DNA of 64,000 nucleotides from Paenibacillus allorhizosphaerae (GTDB taxonomy: Bacteria; Bacillota; Bacilli; Paenibacillales; NBRC-103111), in NCBI RefSeq assembly GCF_910594985.1, contig NZ_CAJVCE010000001.1:310001-374000 (forward strand), read 5' to 3'. The number at the start of each line of letters is the position of its first letter. Within the stretch, counting starts at the first letter, position 1. Both the position numbers and the translations under genes were made by a program. Positions 1 through 8,548 of this stretch are shown here, in pieces. The notes beneath the pieces were generated by a model that made no database searches, was not told where the DNA came from, and worked only from the letters and a program-made list of their open reading frames with translations.

Positions 1-739
1 CCGACTCTATCATTTGTTCGTACCAGTGGAGCCCGTAATCATGCGCCTGGCCGACGATAAGATCGCACAGACCGTTATCGGTTACGTCGTAACCAAGAAT
101 CGGCACGCTGGCCGTACCCAAGGAAAACTCGGGATGAAATGTCCATGGAACGCCGAACGGAGCGGCCGGCTGCTCCAGCCAGCCGCCGGCAAGCACGATA
201 TCCATGCGGCCGTCGCCGTTAATATCTGCGAATCCCAGACCGTGACCGCTTTGCGTTTCATGAATGACTGTTTTTCGAAACGCTCCGGTCCCTTTACCTT
301 GATCGTTGCAGACGAGTTTATACATCAACTGGGGTCCGCCGGGAGTATTCGGAAATATTTCCGGAACGCCGCAGCCGTCAATATCATAATACCGGATCGT
401 TTCGATGCTTCGGCTTTTATCGATGTCCAGCGTTTGCCACTCTGAATCTGATGTCCCCGGATTTTTCCGCCAGCGGAGCGCACCGCTCCACCAAGATCCC
501 GTAATCATATCCGTAAAACCGTCCCCATCCACATCCATCGGAAAATCGGAAAAATCATCGTGATAATTTTTACCGGACGGGACGATGTCGCATATTTTAT
601 GCTTCCGGTCGAATTGCGGGCCTTCATACCAATATGCTCCGCACACAATATCAAGGGCTCCGTCATTATTGACGTCAAATACGGAGCAAGCTTCATAAGG
701 CACACGATCAAGAAGCCGTTTCTTGAATTTTATCGGCAT
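1..739 (-). CDS. FG-GAP/VCBS repeat protein (C-terminus beyond window)
   Basis: The reverse strand is open from the ATG at 739 to the left edge (about 246 codons). It encodes repeated calcium-binding loops of the FG-GAP/VCBS type: DVNNDGALD, DVDGDGFTD and DINGDGRMD, each followed by a hydrophobic strand and an aromatic motif such as AYWYEG. This is the pattern of an integrin-alpha-like beta-propeller. No signal peptide follows the chosen start (MPIKFKKRLL). GGGAGG lies about 12 bases upstream. The same frame stays open further upstream, so an earlier start is possible. It lies 235 bp downstream of the GH38-like glycosidase on the same strand and probably belongs to that carbohydrate operon. 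Its substrate or partner is unknown; a carbohydrate-binding role is inference. Confidence 0.75.
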   Translation of the reverse strand, partial: MPIKFKKRLLDRVPYEACSVFDVNNDGALDIVCGAYWYEGPQFDRKHKICDIVPSGKNYHDDFSDFPMDVDGDGFTDMITGSWWSGALRWRKNPGTSDSEWQTLDIDKSRSIETIRYYDIDGCGVPEIFPNTPGGPQLMYKLVCNDQGKGTGAFRKTVIHETQSGHGLGFADINGDGRMDIVLAGGWLEQPAAPFGVPWTFHPEFSLGTASVPILGYDVTDNGLCDLIVGQAHDYGLHWYEQMIES

Positions 740-842
740 AATTTTACCGAACCTCCCATAAACCGTATTTCTGTATTTCGCCACAAATAGCCGACCATTC
801 AGTACAGCTGTTTCCAACGCGCACGAACCCTTGACGCACATT

Positions 843-977
843 TCAGCGCTGTGAGGCGGACAGTGGCACCTCGCAGTTGCACAGCTTTATCCGGCTGATC
901 TGAACGGTCGAATTACGCAGTGCGACTTCGCCAAGAAGGCGGATGGCCTGACAAATCACGAATTTGCTTCGGCTCAA
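843..977 (-). CDS. possible 44-aa ORF coupled to the GH38-like gene by a TTGA overlap
   Basis: A short open frame starts at a TTG that overlaps the stop codon of the upstream glycosidase gene (TTGA), a layout typical of translational coupling. The predicted peptide has a plausible residue mix (LLGEVALRNSTVQIS, then a Cys-rich CNCEV) and ends before the FG-GAP gene. I do not recognise it. It could equally be a remnant of a larger coding region, since two other frames in this 235-bp gap are also partly open. Low confidence. Confidence 0.25.
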   Translation of the reverse strand: MSRSKFVICQAIRLLGEVALRNSTVQISRIKLCNCEVPLSASQR

Positions 978-3061
978 AGGTTAATCTTCAAATTTTTGGC
1001 GCTTTCCAGCATAATGGCGAACCGGAACTTTAGATCATCCTCGCACCACATCGTGAAATTCGTCCCCCAAATGTTGTTATGCAAATTGAAATGCATGCCT
1101 TCATCAAGGGAGGCGAATGAATTGTCGAATTGAAGCAATCTTCGTTTGCCGGGGGCGAGCAGAGGCGCATCCAGCGTTTCGATCTGAACCATGCCGTCGC
1201 TGCCGCGATAGGTTATGCCGGTAAGAACGGCATGCAAATTGCGCCCACCATCGCGGACCACCTCAAGCGGCGATATGGCCTCTCCCATTTTATCCATCTT
1301 CCACAGATTCGGATTGTCTACCTTCGGCGCAAAAGAAAACCAGCTTGCTTCCGGCAGACGGTAAGCGGATTTGCCGTTCCAGACGAGCTCAGTTTCGATG
1401 CGGCTGTCGTACTTGTTAAATGCATAACGAATTCGCAGCTGTACTGGCCCCCCGTGCAGCTCCACCGCCTCATCGGGTAACCGCAGATCGGCAATGACGA
1501 TATCCTGCGTCTTTTCCTCTTGACGCTGCAATGAGACGAGCACCGGGGAGTATACGGTTCCCGTCGGCGTCGGTTCGCACAATTCCATGCCCGGATTGCC
1601 GAAGTCGGGATCCGCCCAGCTATGCGTCCGCTGTTGATTCGAAACATATTGCTCGAACCACGTATGATACTGCGCCACGCCGAACGTTTCGTATTGGAAC
1701 AAGCCAAGCCGATGACTGTCGTCTGCCCAACATTTGCCGCTGCCGTCTCTTAATTGCGCGATGGAGCCGTCGCTTGCAAAAGCGGCTTCGAACGTGCCGA
1801 GCTTGTATGTCTTCCCTGCTTGCAGCAGCCGGGTTTCCGGAATCTCTGCGATAACGGGCTTCAGTTCCGCGAACGCGCGCGCTACTTCAAACTTCTTCTC
1901 GTCATCAAGCGCTTGAATCGCTTGCTCCACATAATCGCGCTGCTCCTGCCACGAGCTTTCGAAATATCGATAAGTCCGCGTTACGCCCGATTTGTTTTTC
2001 AAATATCCGTATTTGGCCGGGACCGCGTCTTCCGACACGACATCTGCCTGCCTTGCAGCCTGGAATGACGGTTTAGAATAATTGCGGTAATCGGGCAAAA
2101 ATTTTTTCAAATCCATGCCCCACGTATGCTCGGCAACTAGCAGCAAGCTTTCGGATAAACGGGCGTACTCCTGCCCGTACAGGTCGAACCTTCCTTCCTT
2201 CAACCATCGGTTACGCAGGCGCAGCAGCTCGCGGTAACGGCTCATCTTCCACGGATCGCTAGTAGCGCCGTGAATCCAGGAATCCCCGATTTCTTCCGTC
2301 ACTACCGGTAGCCGGTGTTTGATTGCTGCCAGTTTCTCCGCAAAGGCGTCCAGTGTGGACGCTTGGATCTCTGCGTGAGGATATCGCTCGCCAAGTTCGG
2401 CGAATAAGCTGATTACTTTGTCCGCCGACGGCGGCCCCATATTGTCGCCTGTGTGGGCAAACACCAATGCGTCGCCAAAGTCTTCGACTTCCAGCACTCG
2501 GCCGTAGCCGCTGCCGTAATTCACAATCACTTCGGCGCCATCCGCCGCTCTCCAAACGAACAGCGGCGGAACGCCGGGAACTTTGGACGCCGGATTGACG
2601 CCGAGCTGCAAAAATTGAATGCCGCTGCGGGCCAGATGAGGGACGATCGCTTGCGTATGCCCGGGTACATCCGTCATTTTTGCCGCTATCGTACGTTTGC
2701 CGAAACGCGCATCCAGCTTTTGCGCCAGCGACAAGCCGTACTCGAACAAGCTTGCGTCAAGCAATTCTGTATGCGTAGTGAAAGGCAGCCCGTGCCAAGT
2801 CACATGCCCATTCGCAATGGCCCGCTCCATCGCGGATCGTCCTTCATTGTCCGCTTGCCGCAAATATTCTTGGATGAGCCAAGATCCGGTTGTCCATACA
2901 AAACGGGCCGGACCGTTTTCCTTAGCGAGCTGTTCCGATAGTAGAATCGCTCCGGGGATGTAGTAGCGCATATATTTATCGACGACATTGCGTGCCAAAT
3001 CGGTAAATCCGATATCGAGATGCGTTTTGAATACGACATGTACCGTTTCAATTTGTTTCAT
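974..3061 (-). CDS. GH38-like putative glycosidase (DUF5054 family)
   Basis: A 695-residue protein opening with ETVHVVFKTHLDIGFTDL, the start motif of DUF5054 proteins, which resemble the catalytic barrel of GH38 alpha-mannosidases. The metal-binding His-x-Asp (HLD) is near residue 15. A second conserved acid motif, TDVPGH, around residue 155 takes the place of the GH38 nucleophile region. The ATG at 3061 was chosen because GGGGG lies just upstream; the frame is open further but without a ribosome site. No signal peptide, so it should act in the cytoplasm on an imported oligosaccharide. It follows the TIM-barrel gene by 32 bp and shares its promoter (4040-4068). Exact linkage specificity cannot be told from sequence. 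Confidence 0.75.
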   Translation of the reverse strand: MKQIETVHVVFKTHLDIGFTDLARNVVDKYMRYYIPGAILLSEQLAKENGPARFVWTTGSWLIQEYLRQADNEGRSAMERAIANGHVTWHGLPFTTHTELLDASLFEYGLSLAQKLDARFGKRTIAAKMTDVPGHTQAIVPHLARSGIQFLQLGVNPASKVPGVPPLFVWRAADGAEVIVNYGSGYGRVLEVEDFGDALVFAHTGDNMGPPSADKVISLFAELGERYPHAEIQASTLDAFAEKLAAIKHRLPVVTEEIGDSWIHGATSDPWKMSRYRELLRLRNRWLKEGRFDLYGQEYARLSESLLLVAEHTWGMDLKKFLPDYRNYSKPSFQAARQADVVSEDAVPAKYGYLKNKSGVTRTYRYFESSWQEQRDYVEQAIQALDDEKKFEVARAFAELKPVIAEIPETRLLQAGKTYKLGTFEAAFASDGSIAQLRDGSGKCWADDSHRLGLFQYETFGVAQYHTWFEQYVSNQQRTHSWADPDFGNPGMELCEPTPTGTVYSPVLVSLQRQEEKTQDIVIADLRLPDEAVELHGGPVQLRIRYAFNKYDSRIETELVWNGKSAYRLPEASWFSFAPKVDNPNLWKMDKMGEAISPLEVVRDGGRNLHAVLTGITYRGSDGMVQIETLDAPLLAPGKRRLLQFDNSFASLDEGMHFNLHNNIWGTNFTMWCEDDLKFRFAIMLESAKNLKINL

Positions 3062-3093
3062 GGTTTCCCCCTGGATCATGGATGCGGCACGTT

Positions 3094-3837
3094 TCAGGAT
3101 TGGAACTGCCGTTTGAAATAATTCAGACTGATCGTTGCGCTTTCCAGCGGGTGAAGCTTGCTGTTGTCCTGCTCGATGGTCCATACGTCCAGCCCGAGCG
3201 TATCTAAAATCCGGGTCGTTTCCGCTACATTCGCGTCGCCTGTTCCGAGCTCCTTCCACTGTTCCTTCGTCGTATCCTTCAAGTGCACATATCCGATACG
3301 CTCCCGGTATCGGTTGACCGTTGCCTCCAGCGGATACCCGGCGCGGAACAGCCAGCCCGTATCCAGCGCAATGCCGATATGCTTGAATTCCATGACCGCA
3401 TCGAACAAATCGTAACCGAACTTCTCGAATTCCCAGGCGTGGTTATGATACGATAAACGGATCCCACGGTCGGCGCACCGTTCTCCCATCTGGTCGATAA
3501 TATGCAGCAATTCCCGCTCTTCCTCCATCGTCTCGTATTTCGCCGGACTGAACAGCAGATTCGGAATGCTGAAGCCATTCATGTCCTTCAGCAGCTCGGC
3601 AAACTCCGGCTTAATATCCCCATCGTAAAACGCTTTCGGTGAAGTGTGCAGCGCGAAGATTTGCAACGGGTTTTCCGACAAATAGCGGCGCAGCTTCTCC
3701 TTTTGCTGAAGCACAGTAAACCGGCTCTCCACGCCATCGTAGCCTGCACGAATGACATCGTCGTAAATCGGAGTAAAGTCGTTATCCAAATTGGAATTTC
3801 CCCACAGCTGGGTTTGCACCGCAATTGTTCGTTCCAT
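3094..3837 (-). CDS. sugar phosphate isomerase/epimerase (TIM-barrel, AP-endonuclease-2 fold)
   Basis: 247 residues with the xylose-isomerase-like TIM-barrel pattern: GYDGVESRF near the start, LSYHNHAWEF in mid-protein, GIALDTGW and a C-terminal GYVHLKD. The His, Glu and Asp residues in these motifs are the usual divalent-metal ligands of the family. The start at 3837 has GGGAGGG six bases upstream; a further in-frame ATG at 3852 lies before that ribosome site and is unlikely. It is the first gene of the unit driven by the promoter at 4040-4068 and is followed by the GH38-like gene. It probably interconverts or epimerises a sugar or keto-sugar released by the glycosidase; the substrate is unknown. 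Confidence 0.8.
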   Translation of the reverse strand: MERTIAVQTQLWGNSNLDNDFTPIYDDVIRAGYDGVESRFTVLQQKEKLRRYLSENPLQIFALHTSPKAFYDGDIKPEFAELLKDMNGFSIPNLLFSPAKYETMEEERELLHIIDQMGERCADRGIRLSYHNHAWEFEKFGYDLFDAVMEFKHIGIALDTGWLFRAGYPLEATVNRYRERIGYVHLKDTTKEQWKELGTGDANVAETTRILDTLGLDVWTIEQDNSKLHPLESATISLNYFKRQFQS

Positions 3838-4039
3838 ATGTAACCCTCCCAATGATCATCATTCCTGATTTTTTCATTACTACATGTATACTCGTATGCA
3901 TAATCCAATAGACAGACGGGCATTTTTTATTGCTCCTCATGCCACCCCTGCAAGTTCGTTGCCTCGCATAGTTGTACAACGCGTTGTGTTGAAGCAGTAC
4001 GGATGGAAACCATCTCCTTTTCTTCCGCGATTTATAAAT

Positions 4040-4068
4040 ATAGTATCATCATGATGTTATACTGACAA
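4040..4068 (-). promoter_or_regulatory. sigma-A-like promoter with CATCATGATG operator (copy A)
   Basis: On the minus strand there is TTGTCA (-35, 4068-4063), a 17-bp spacer and TACTAT (-10, 4045-4040), reading towards the TIM-barrel/GH38 genes. The perfect 10-bp palindrome CATCATGATG (4047-4056) fills the spacer. Flanking bases (AAATATA on the -10 side, GACAATA over the -35) also match copy B at 8387-8415. A repressor bound there would block polymerase. The leader to the first start codon is about 200 nt. Confidence 0.7.
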
Positions 4069-4099
4069 TACAGTTGAGCATCTTTTATGGGATATTTTG

Positions 4100-5026
4100 T
4101 TATCCCAACAAATGCGAAACCCCCAGCAGAACCGAAAGCTCGGGACGAGCCGCTGCCGTAATACGAACCTTGCCCCAAGGCGCCCAAGCGTGCTTGTGAA
4201 CATACGCGGCAAGTTGCGGAAGGACGCGGCTCGCCGACTTCATTAATCCGCCGCTCAGTACGACGAGTTCGGGATCATATGCATGCACCATATTGACCAG
4301 ACCCGCCCCCCACTGCAATATGAGCTGCTCTGCCAACTCTGAAGCAACCCGATCTCCTGCGTCAGCGGCTTGAAGCAGAGTCAAATAAGATAAGTCTTCA
4401 TGCTCTTTCAGCACGCTTGAGCTGTGATGCAGATGACTGCGGAACAGGCGGGGCAAGGCCCAATGGCTCGCTTGCGCCTCCAGACAGCCAGCATTGCCGC
4501 AATTGCACAAGACGCCCATATCGCCGGTGACGAAATGCCCGCCAAGAATACCCGCCAAATGATGCTTCCCCCGCAGCACCTTCCCGTCGATCATGGCGGA
4601 AGTCCCGATTCCCGTACCGAAGCTGACGAGGACGACATCCCGCTCCCCCTGAGCGGCCCCATGGGCGACCTCCCCGATCAAAGCGGCCCGCGCGTCATTC
4701 TCAAGAACCGATCGCAGACAGAACGTATCCGCCGCCCACCCGGCGAAGTGAAACCCTATCGCATCCGCATACTTTTTATTGACGGAAAGGAGCTGACCGG
4801 CTGCGAAATCGACGATACCCGGGATCGCAAGGCCTATGCCCCTGCACTGATCCAAGGAAATTTCATGACGCTTCAGCATATCGAGAACCGCCTGTTCCAC
4901 CGCGGGCAACCGCTTCAGCAGCCCTTGGCCGGAATAAGCCGGCAGGGTCGCCAGGTCTCTGGCTTGACCTCCATCTATAAGCCCCAGCTTAATATTCGTT
5001 CCTCCAAAATCAATGGCTATCTCCAT
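4100..5026 (-). CDS. ROK-family sugar kinase
   Basis: 308 residues with no N-terminal helix-turn-helix, so a kinase rather than a ROK repressor. It begins with the phosphate loop IDFGGTNIKLGL, has the acidic ENDARAA and SFGTGIG segments of the active site, and carries the ROK zinc motif CxCGxxGCxE near residue 180. Expected role: ATP-dependent phosphorylation of a hexose or amino sugar in the cytoplasm. The start at 5026 has AAGGGAGAG upstream and lies 25 bp after the ManA-like gene, so the two are co-transcribed, probably with the binding-protein gene at 6930. Substrate unknown; with a ManA-like partner, a mannose- or fructose-type sugar is the simplest guess. Confidence 0.85.
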   Translation of the reverse strand: MEIAIDFGGTNIKLGLIDGGQARDLATLPAYSGQGLLKRLPAVEQAVLDMLKRHEISLDQCRGIGLAIPGIVDFAAGQLLSVNKKYADAIGFHFAGWAADTFCLRSVLENDARAALIGEVAHGAAQGERDVVLVSFGTGIGTSAMIDGKVLRGKHHLAGILGGHFVTGDMGVLCNCGNAGCLEAQASHWALPRLFRSHLHHSSSVLKEHEDLSYLTLLQAADAGDRVASELAEQLILQWGAGLVNMVHAYDPELVVLSGGLMKSASRVLPQLAAYVHKHAWAPWGKVRITAAARPELSVLLGVSHLLG

Positions 5027-5051
5027 GATAAGCTCTCCCTTATCAGCCCGA

Positions 5052-6803
5052 TCACGTTCTTACATAAGCTTTGATCGTAGCATACGGCTTGCCGTCCCCA
5101 GACGTTGAAGGCCGGATCGTATACGCTCCAGCTGCCGCCGGGATAATGAACGTTTCCGCATAACCGACCTTGAACGGCGGGAATGCGTTAGTGGGGCTTT
5201 CGACTACCACTTGCTCCCCCTCCACCAGATTGAGCATTTGCACGGAGTCTAAACCCGGATGCCGAACCGGCTCCGTGAACCAATGGCGCCGTGTTTCGAT
5301 AAATTGCAGCGGATGAAGTCCCGTTCGCTCTTCTTTCCAGCCGGATTGTTCGTCTACGGTTGTAACCGGGTTGACCAATTGCTCCTCCACCCATTTCGTC
5401 GTCCGGTCCCAACGAATATTGGACATCCCGTGCTTCAGATGCACCGGTCGCGGCTTGCCGTCAAGTCCCAAGCGGTCCCAGTCCCATAGTTTAAAGGTAA
5501 AGATATATGGCGTCGAACTAATTTCAAGCACCATCGTTCCGCTGCATGAGCAATGAACCGTTCCGGCCGGGATCAGAAAATGATCATGCTTATGGGCCGG
5601 CAAACGATTCACATACGCATCCGCAGGAAAAGAATGTCCGCCTTGCTGCGCCTTCTCCAGTTCCTCCAGCATTTGTTCCCGATCGACCGATTCCTTCAGC
5701 CCCAAATAAACGGAGGCCCCCTCCTCGGCAGCCAAAATATAATAGCTCTCATCCTGGGTATAGCTCATTCCGAAATTGTTCCTTATATAATCCGTAGACG
5801 GATGAACTTGCAAGCTCAGGTGCTGACCGCCGATCGTATCCAGGAAATCGAAGCGGATCGGAAATTCGGCGCCGAACCGCGAGTAGACCGATTCCCCCAG
5901 CAGCGCTGCCGGCTCGAAAAACACGATATTCATGGAGGGTATCTCTACGCGAATCGAACCGTAACGGAAATAAACACTATTTTCTTCCGGCACGCCGTCG
6001 AATCCCCAAGCGTACGGATGTTCTTGCGGACTCAGCCCGATATGCTCCTCAAGCCATCGTCCGCCCCAAACGCCGGGATCAAAGTACGGCACCAGCCGGA
6101 ACGGTCTGCGACTGGTTTGTTTTAAGCCGTCCATTAGCGCCTCAACGGTGATCATCTTGGGGTCGTTTTTGGTATTCGTATCCAAATAATAATCACATTG
6201 ATGCATAATGGATCGCTTAAACCGGTCGGCAGCTCTCCACTCGACAAAAAATCCTCTTTTATATTTCCGAAGAATGTCCTCGCCATGATTGGACGCCAGC
6301 CAATTGCCGATCTCTTGCGACCGGTACCTCTGCTGAATTTCCCAGCGGGTCAAGTCAGCGTAGACCGTCACATCCGCTTCGGCGACAAGTGCCGCTCCCG
6401 TACCTATGATCATCGTCAGCCCTGCCCGATCGGATAGAAGCTGCTGCTGCATGTGCCTTAACCGGTCAGCGTCATAAAAGTCTTGAACCGTAAACGGGGC
6501 CATATAACCGAATACGCGATCCTCCGTCAAGTACCGGCTCAACATGCGATCGATCCGCAGCCTCTCTTTCGCCGCATGCTCGGCATAGATGATTCTCGCC
6601 GGCTGCAAAACGGGACTCAGCGCATTCACGATTTCATCTATTCTTACGCCAGGGTAGCACTCGACCGCAAGCACGCGATCCGACTTCCCCTGAAGGGAGT
6701 TCAGTTTGCGCAGCAGCTCATGAGCAATGCAATCGTACCCGTCCCATGCCGCATGTTCCCAGCCTTCAATCTCTACAAAAGGTTCCTTGTTATATGATGC
6801 CAT
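5052..6803 (-). CDS. class I mannose-6-phosphate-isomerase-like protein with N-terminal kinase-like domain
   Basis: 583 residues in two parts. Residues from about 235 onward are a cupin-type ManA domain: QVHPSTDY, then DESYYIL, and later IPAGTVHCSCSG supply the Gln, His, Glu and His positions expected to bind zinc. The first 230 residues resemble a uridine-kinase/phosphoribulokinase fold (VLAVECYPGVRIDEIV, TVYADL), but the P-loop Gly-x-x-Gly-x-Gly-Lys is not present, so ATP binding there is doubtful. The start at 6803 has AAGGAGG nine bases upstream. It sits between the binding-protein and ROK genes. Likely an aldose-ketose phosphate isomerase for the sugar phosphorylated by the ROK kinase; substrate not certain. 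Confidence 0.75.
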   Translation of the reverse strand: MASYNKEPFVEIEGWEHAAWDGYDCIAHELLRKLNSLQGKSDRVLAVECYPGVRIDEIVNALSPVLQPARIIYAEHAAKERLRIDRMLSRYLTEDRVFGYMAPFTVQDFYDADRLRHMQQQLLSDRAGLTMIIGTGAALVAEADVTVYADLTRWEIQQRYRSQEIGNWLASNHGEDILRKYKRGFFVEWRAADRFKRSIMHQCDYYLDTNTKNDPKMITVEALMDGLKQTSRRPFRLVPYFDPGVWGGRWLEEHIGLSPQEHPYAWGFDGVPEENSVYFRYGSIRVEIPSMNIVFFEPAALLGESVYSRFGAEFPIRFDFLDTIGGQHLSLQVHPSTDYIRNNFGMSYTQDESYYILAAEEGASVYLGLKESVDREQMLEELEKAQQGGHSFPADAYVNRLPAHKHDHFLIPAGTVHCSCSGTMVLEISSTPYIFTFKLWDWDRLGLDGKPRPVHLKHGMSNIRWDRTTKWVEEQLVNPVTTVDEQSGWKEERTGLHPLQFIETRRHWFTEPVRHPGLDSVQMLNLVEGEQVVVESPTNAFPPFKVGYAETFIIPAAAGAYTIRPSTSGDGKPYATIKAYVRT

Positions 6804-6929
6804 GTGTGTTAGCCTCCTTGTTGAGCAACTCGATCATTGTTTTATCGCAAGCACCAATTTTTCGGGAACCATTCGGCACCTGCCATTGTTGTTCGAAGGT
6901 ACAGCGCAGAACCCCTCCGAGCGTTCCAT

Positions 6930-8231
6930 TCATTTGTTCTTTTCTTGCTGTTCGATTTTCTGATTCAATTTCTCTTCCGCCTGTCTCAATGCGGTATTCA
7001 CGTCTTTTCCGTTCGTTACCACATCTTTCAACGCGTCGTTGATGGCGTTCATGCCAGTGACATCGTACTTCGTAGGAGTGAACGATTTGGCCGGTATCGT
7101 TTTGTAAATGGCTTGCATATTTTTCCCTTTAATGAAGTCCAGATTGGCCCCGAAGGCATCCCTGATTTTCTTGTCTTTCAAAATGCTGAGCCGTCCTTGC
7201 TTGATCAGATCCGTCTGTACTTCGTCGGAAACGACCGTGGAAATGACCATGAAGGCGGCGTCCTTATTTTTGCTCGTGTTTGTAATCATCATCAAGTGCT
7301 CATCATTCCGAAAACCGATACCCGGCGCTTCCGGCCAAGTCGGATACGAAACCATATCCCAGTTCAAATCCGGATTGAGGTGTAAATTTCCGTCAAACAA
7401 AATATTGTTCGTCGTCAGCATCGCTAGCGTCCGATCTTTTACGAATAAACTGTTGGCATCTTTGTGGAACGTAATCTGCTGGTTGCCCGGAATTTGATGG
7501 ATCTTTACCATAAATTCCAATACTCTTTTCCATGGATCCGTATTGATCAGCGCTTTGTGTGTCTTAGGGTCCACATAAGGCAGGGAAAGCTGAGATGCCG
7601 GTCTTTCCGTCACGTTGGGCTCCAGTCCGCGAAACTGAACATTGTCCTCTTTGCGCGTTACCTTTTTGGCCAACTCATACACTTGATCCCACGTCATGCC
7701 ATCCTTGGGGTAAGAAACGCCCAACTTATCGAATATGTCTTTGTTGTAATACAAGGCGGGAAAATGTCGGGTATAAGGGATTCCGACAAGATCGTCCCGC
7801 TGTGCGGCCGCCTTGATCGCGTCAAGCGCCTCCGGTTCAAACTTGCTTAAATCCATTTTATGTTTTTGGATCAGCTCGCTTAAAGAGTACGTGAGTTCCA
7901 TGTCAAAATATTCCTGCATTCCGCCGAGGTTGTGGTGAATGACGATGTCGGGCGTTTTTCCGGCCGAGACCAGCTCGGTCAAGCTGCTTCCCTTCTCAAA
8001 CGTCACTTGTTGAACCGTGATCCACGGGTATTTCTTTTTTACCGGCTCCGTGATGTAGCGGTTAATTTCTTCGACCTTCAAGAAAGAATTCGGTATGCCG
8101 ACGGTTACGGTGACCGGGTCATGCTTCTCCACTTGTTCTCCCGCGTCCGCTCCCTTCGTTCCGCCCGAACATCCGTTTAATGCAAGAACCGCCAGGAGCG
8201 AAAGCACGCCAACATTGAACCTTTTGTTCAT
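6930..8231 (-). CDS. extracellular solute-binding lipoprotein (family 1), no adjacent permeases
   Basis: 433 residues with a lipoprotein signal peptide (charged MNKR, hydrophobic stretch, lipobox LNGC near residue 21) followed by a family-1 periplasmic-binding fold typical of CUT1 sugar importers. A ribosome site (AGGGGG) precedes the ATG at 8231. It is the first gene of the minus-strand unit driven by the promoter at 8387-8415 and is followed by the ManA-like and ROK genes. No permease or ATPase gene is near, so it must use permeases encoded elsewhere or act as a sensor. Ligand unknown; the neighbours suggest an oligosaccharide. Confidence 0.85.
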   Translation of the reverse strand: MNKRFNVGVLSLLAVLALNGCSGGTKGADAGEQVEKHDPVTVTVGIPNSFLKVEEINRYITEPVKKKYPWITVQQVTFEKGSSLTELVSAGKTPDIVIHHNLGGMQEYFDMELTYSLSELIQKHKMDLSKFEPEALDAIKAAAQRDDLVGIPYTRHFPALYYNKDIFDKLGVSYPKDGMTWDQVYELAKKVTRKEDNVQFRGLEPNVTERPASQLSLPYVDPKTHKALINTDPWKRVLEFMVKIHQIPGNQQITFHKDANSLFVKDRTLAMLTTNNILFDGNLHLNPDLNWDMVSYPTWPEAPGIGFRNDEHLMMITNTSKNKDAAFMVISTVVSDEVQTDLIKQGRLSILKDKKIRDAFGANLDFIKGKNMQAIYKTIPAKSFTPTKYDVTGMNAINDALKDVVTNGKDVNTALRQAEEKLNQKIEQQEKNK

Positions 8232-8386
8232 CGTTCAACCCCCTTTTGTTTTACGAGCCTTAACGATCATTAAACCTTGCTTTACGAACTTAACGCGCCT
8301 TGAACCATTTCATCTCCATGGAATTATGATTTGGAATGCTAGTAGTTCAATGGGCTCAGCTCCTCTCGGAAAGGAAAATCACAAAT

Positions 8387-8415
8387 ATAATAACATCATG
8401 ATCTATTATCGACAA
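8387..8415 (-). promoter_or_regulatory. sigma-A-like promoter with near-identical operator (copy B)
   Basis: Minus-strand TTGTCG (8415-8410), 17-bp spacer, TATTAT (8392-8387). The spacer holds CATCATGATC (8394-8403), one base off the perfect palindrome. It drives the binding-protein, ManA-like and ROK genes with a leader of about 150 nt. Surrounding bases align closely with copy A at 4040-4068. Confidence 0.7.
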
Positions 8416-8462
8416 TAGCTTTGGCTCACATTTTTTTAAATATTTTATTTGGAAAATTATTG

Positions 8463-8492
8463 TTGTCAAAATTCATCATGATGTTTTATAAT
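8463..8492 (+). promoter_or_regulatory. sigma-A-like promoter with CATCATGATG operator (copy C)
   Basis: Plus-strand TTGTCA (8463-8468), 18-bp spacer and a perfect TATAAT (8487-8492). The perfect palindrome CATCATGATG (8474-8483) again lies inside the spacer. It reads into the lyase operon at 8549 and is divergent from copy B; the two -35 boxes are separated by about 47 bp of AT-rich DNA. Confidence 0.75.
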
Positions 8493-8501
8493 CAGGTCAA
8501 A

Positions 8502-8521
8502 TTGGTAATACCACTTACCAA
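8502..8521 (+). promoter_or_regulatory. FadR/GntR-type operator over the start point of the lyase operon
   Basis: TTGGTAATACCACTTACCAA has 7-bp arms (TTGGTAA/TTACCAA) and contains the compact dyad TGGTA-A-TACCA, the form usual for FadR-subfamily GntR regulators. It begins 9 bp after the -10 box of copy C, across the expected transcription start. The GntR gene at 10144 in the same operon is the natural candidate to bind it, giving substrate-released autorepression. Binding is inferred. Confidence 0.6.
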
Positions 8522-8548
8522 TAAACTGCACAAAAGGAGGCTCTTGCG

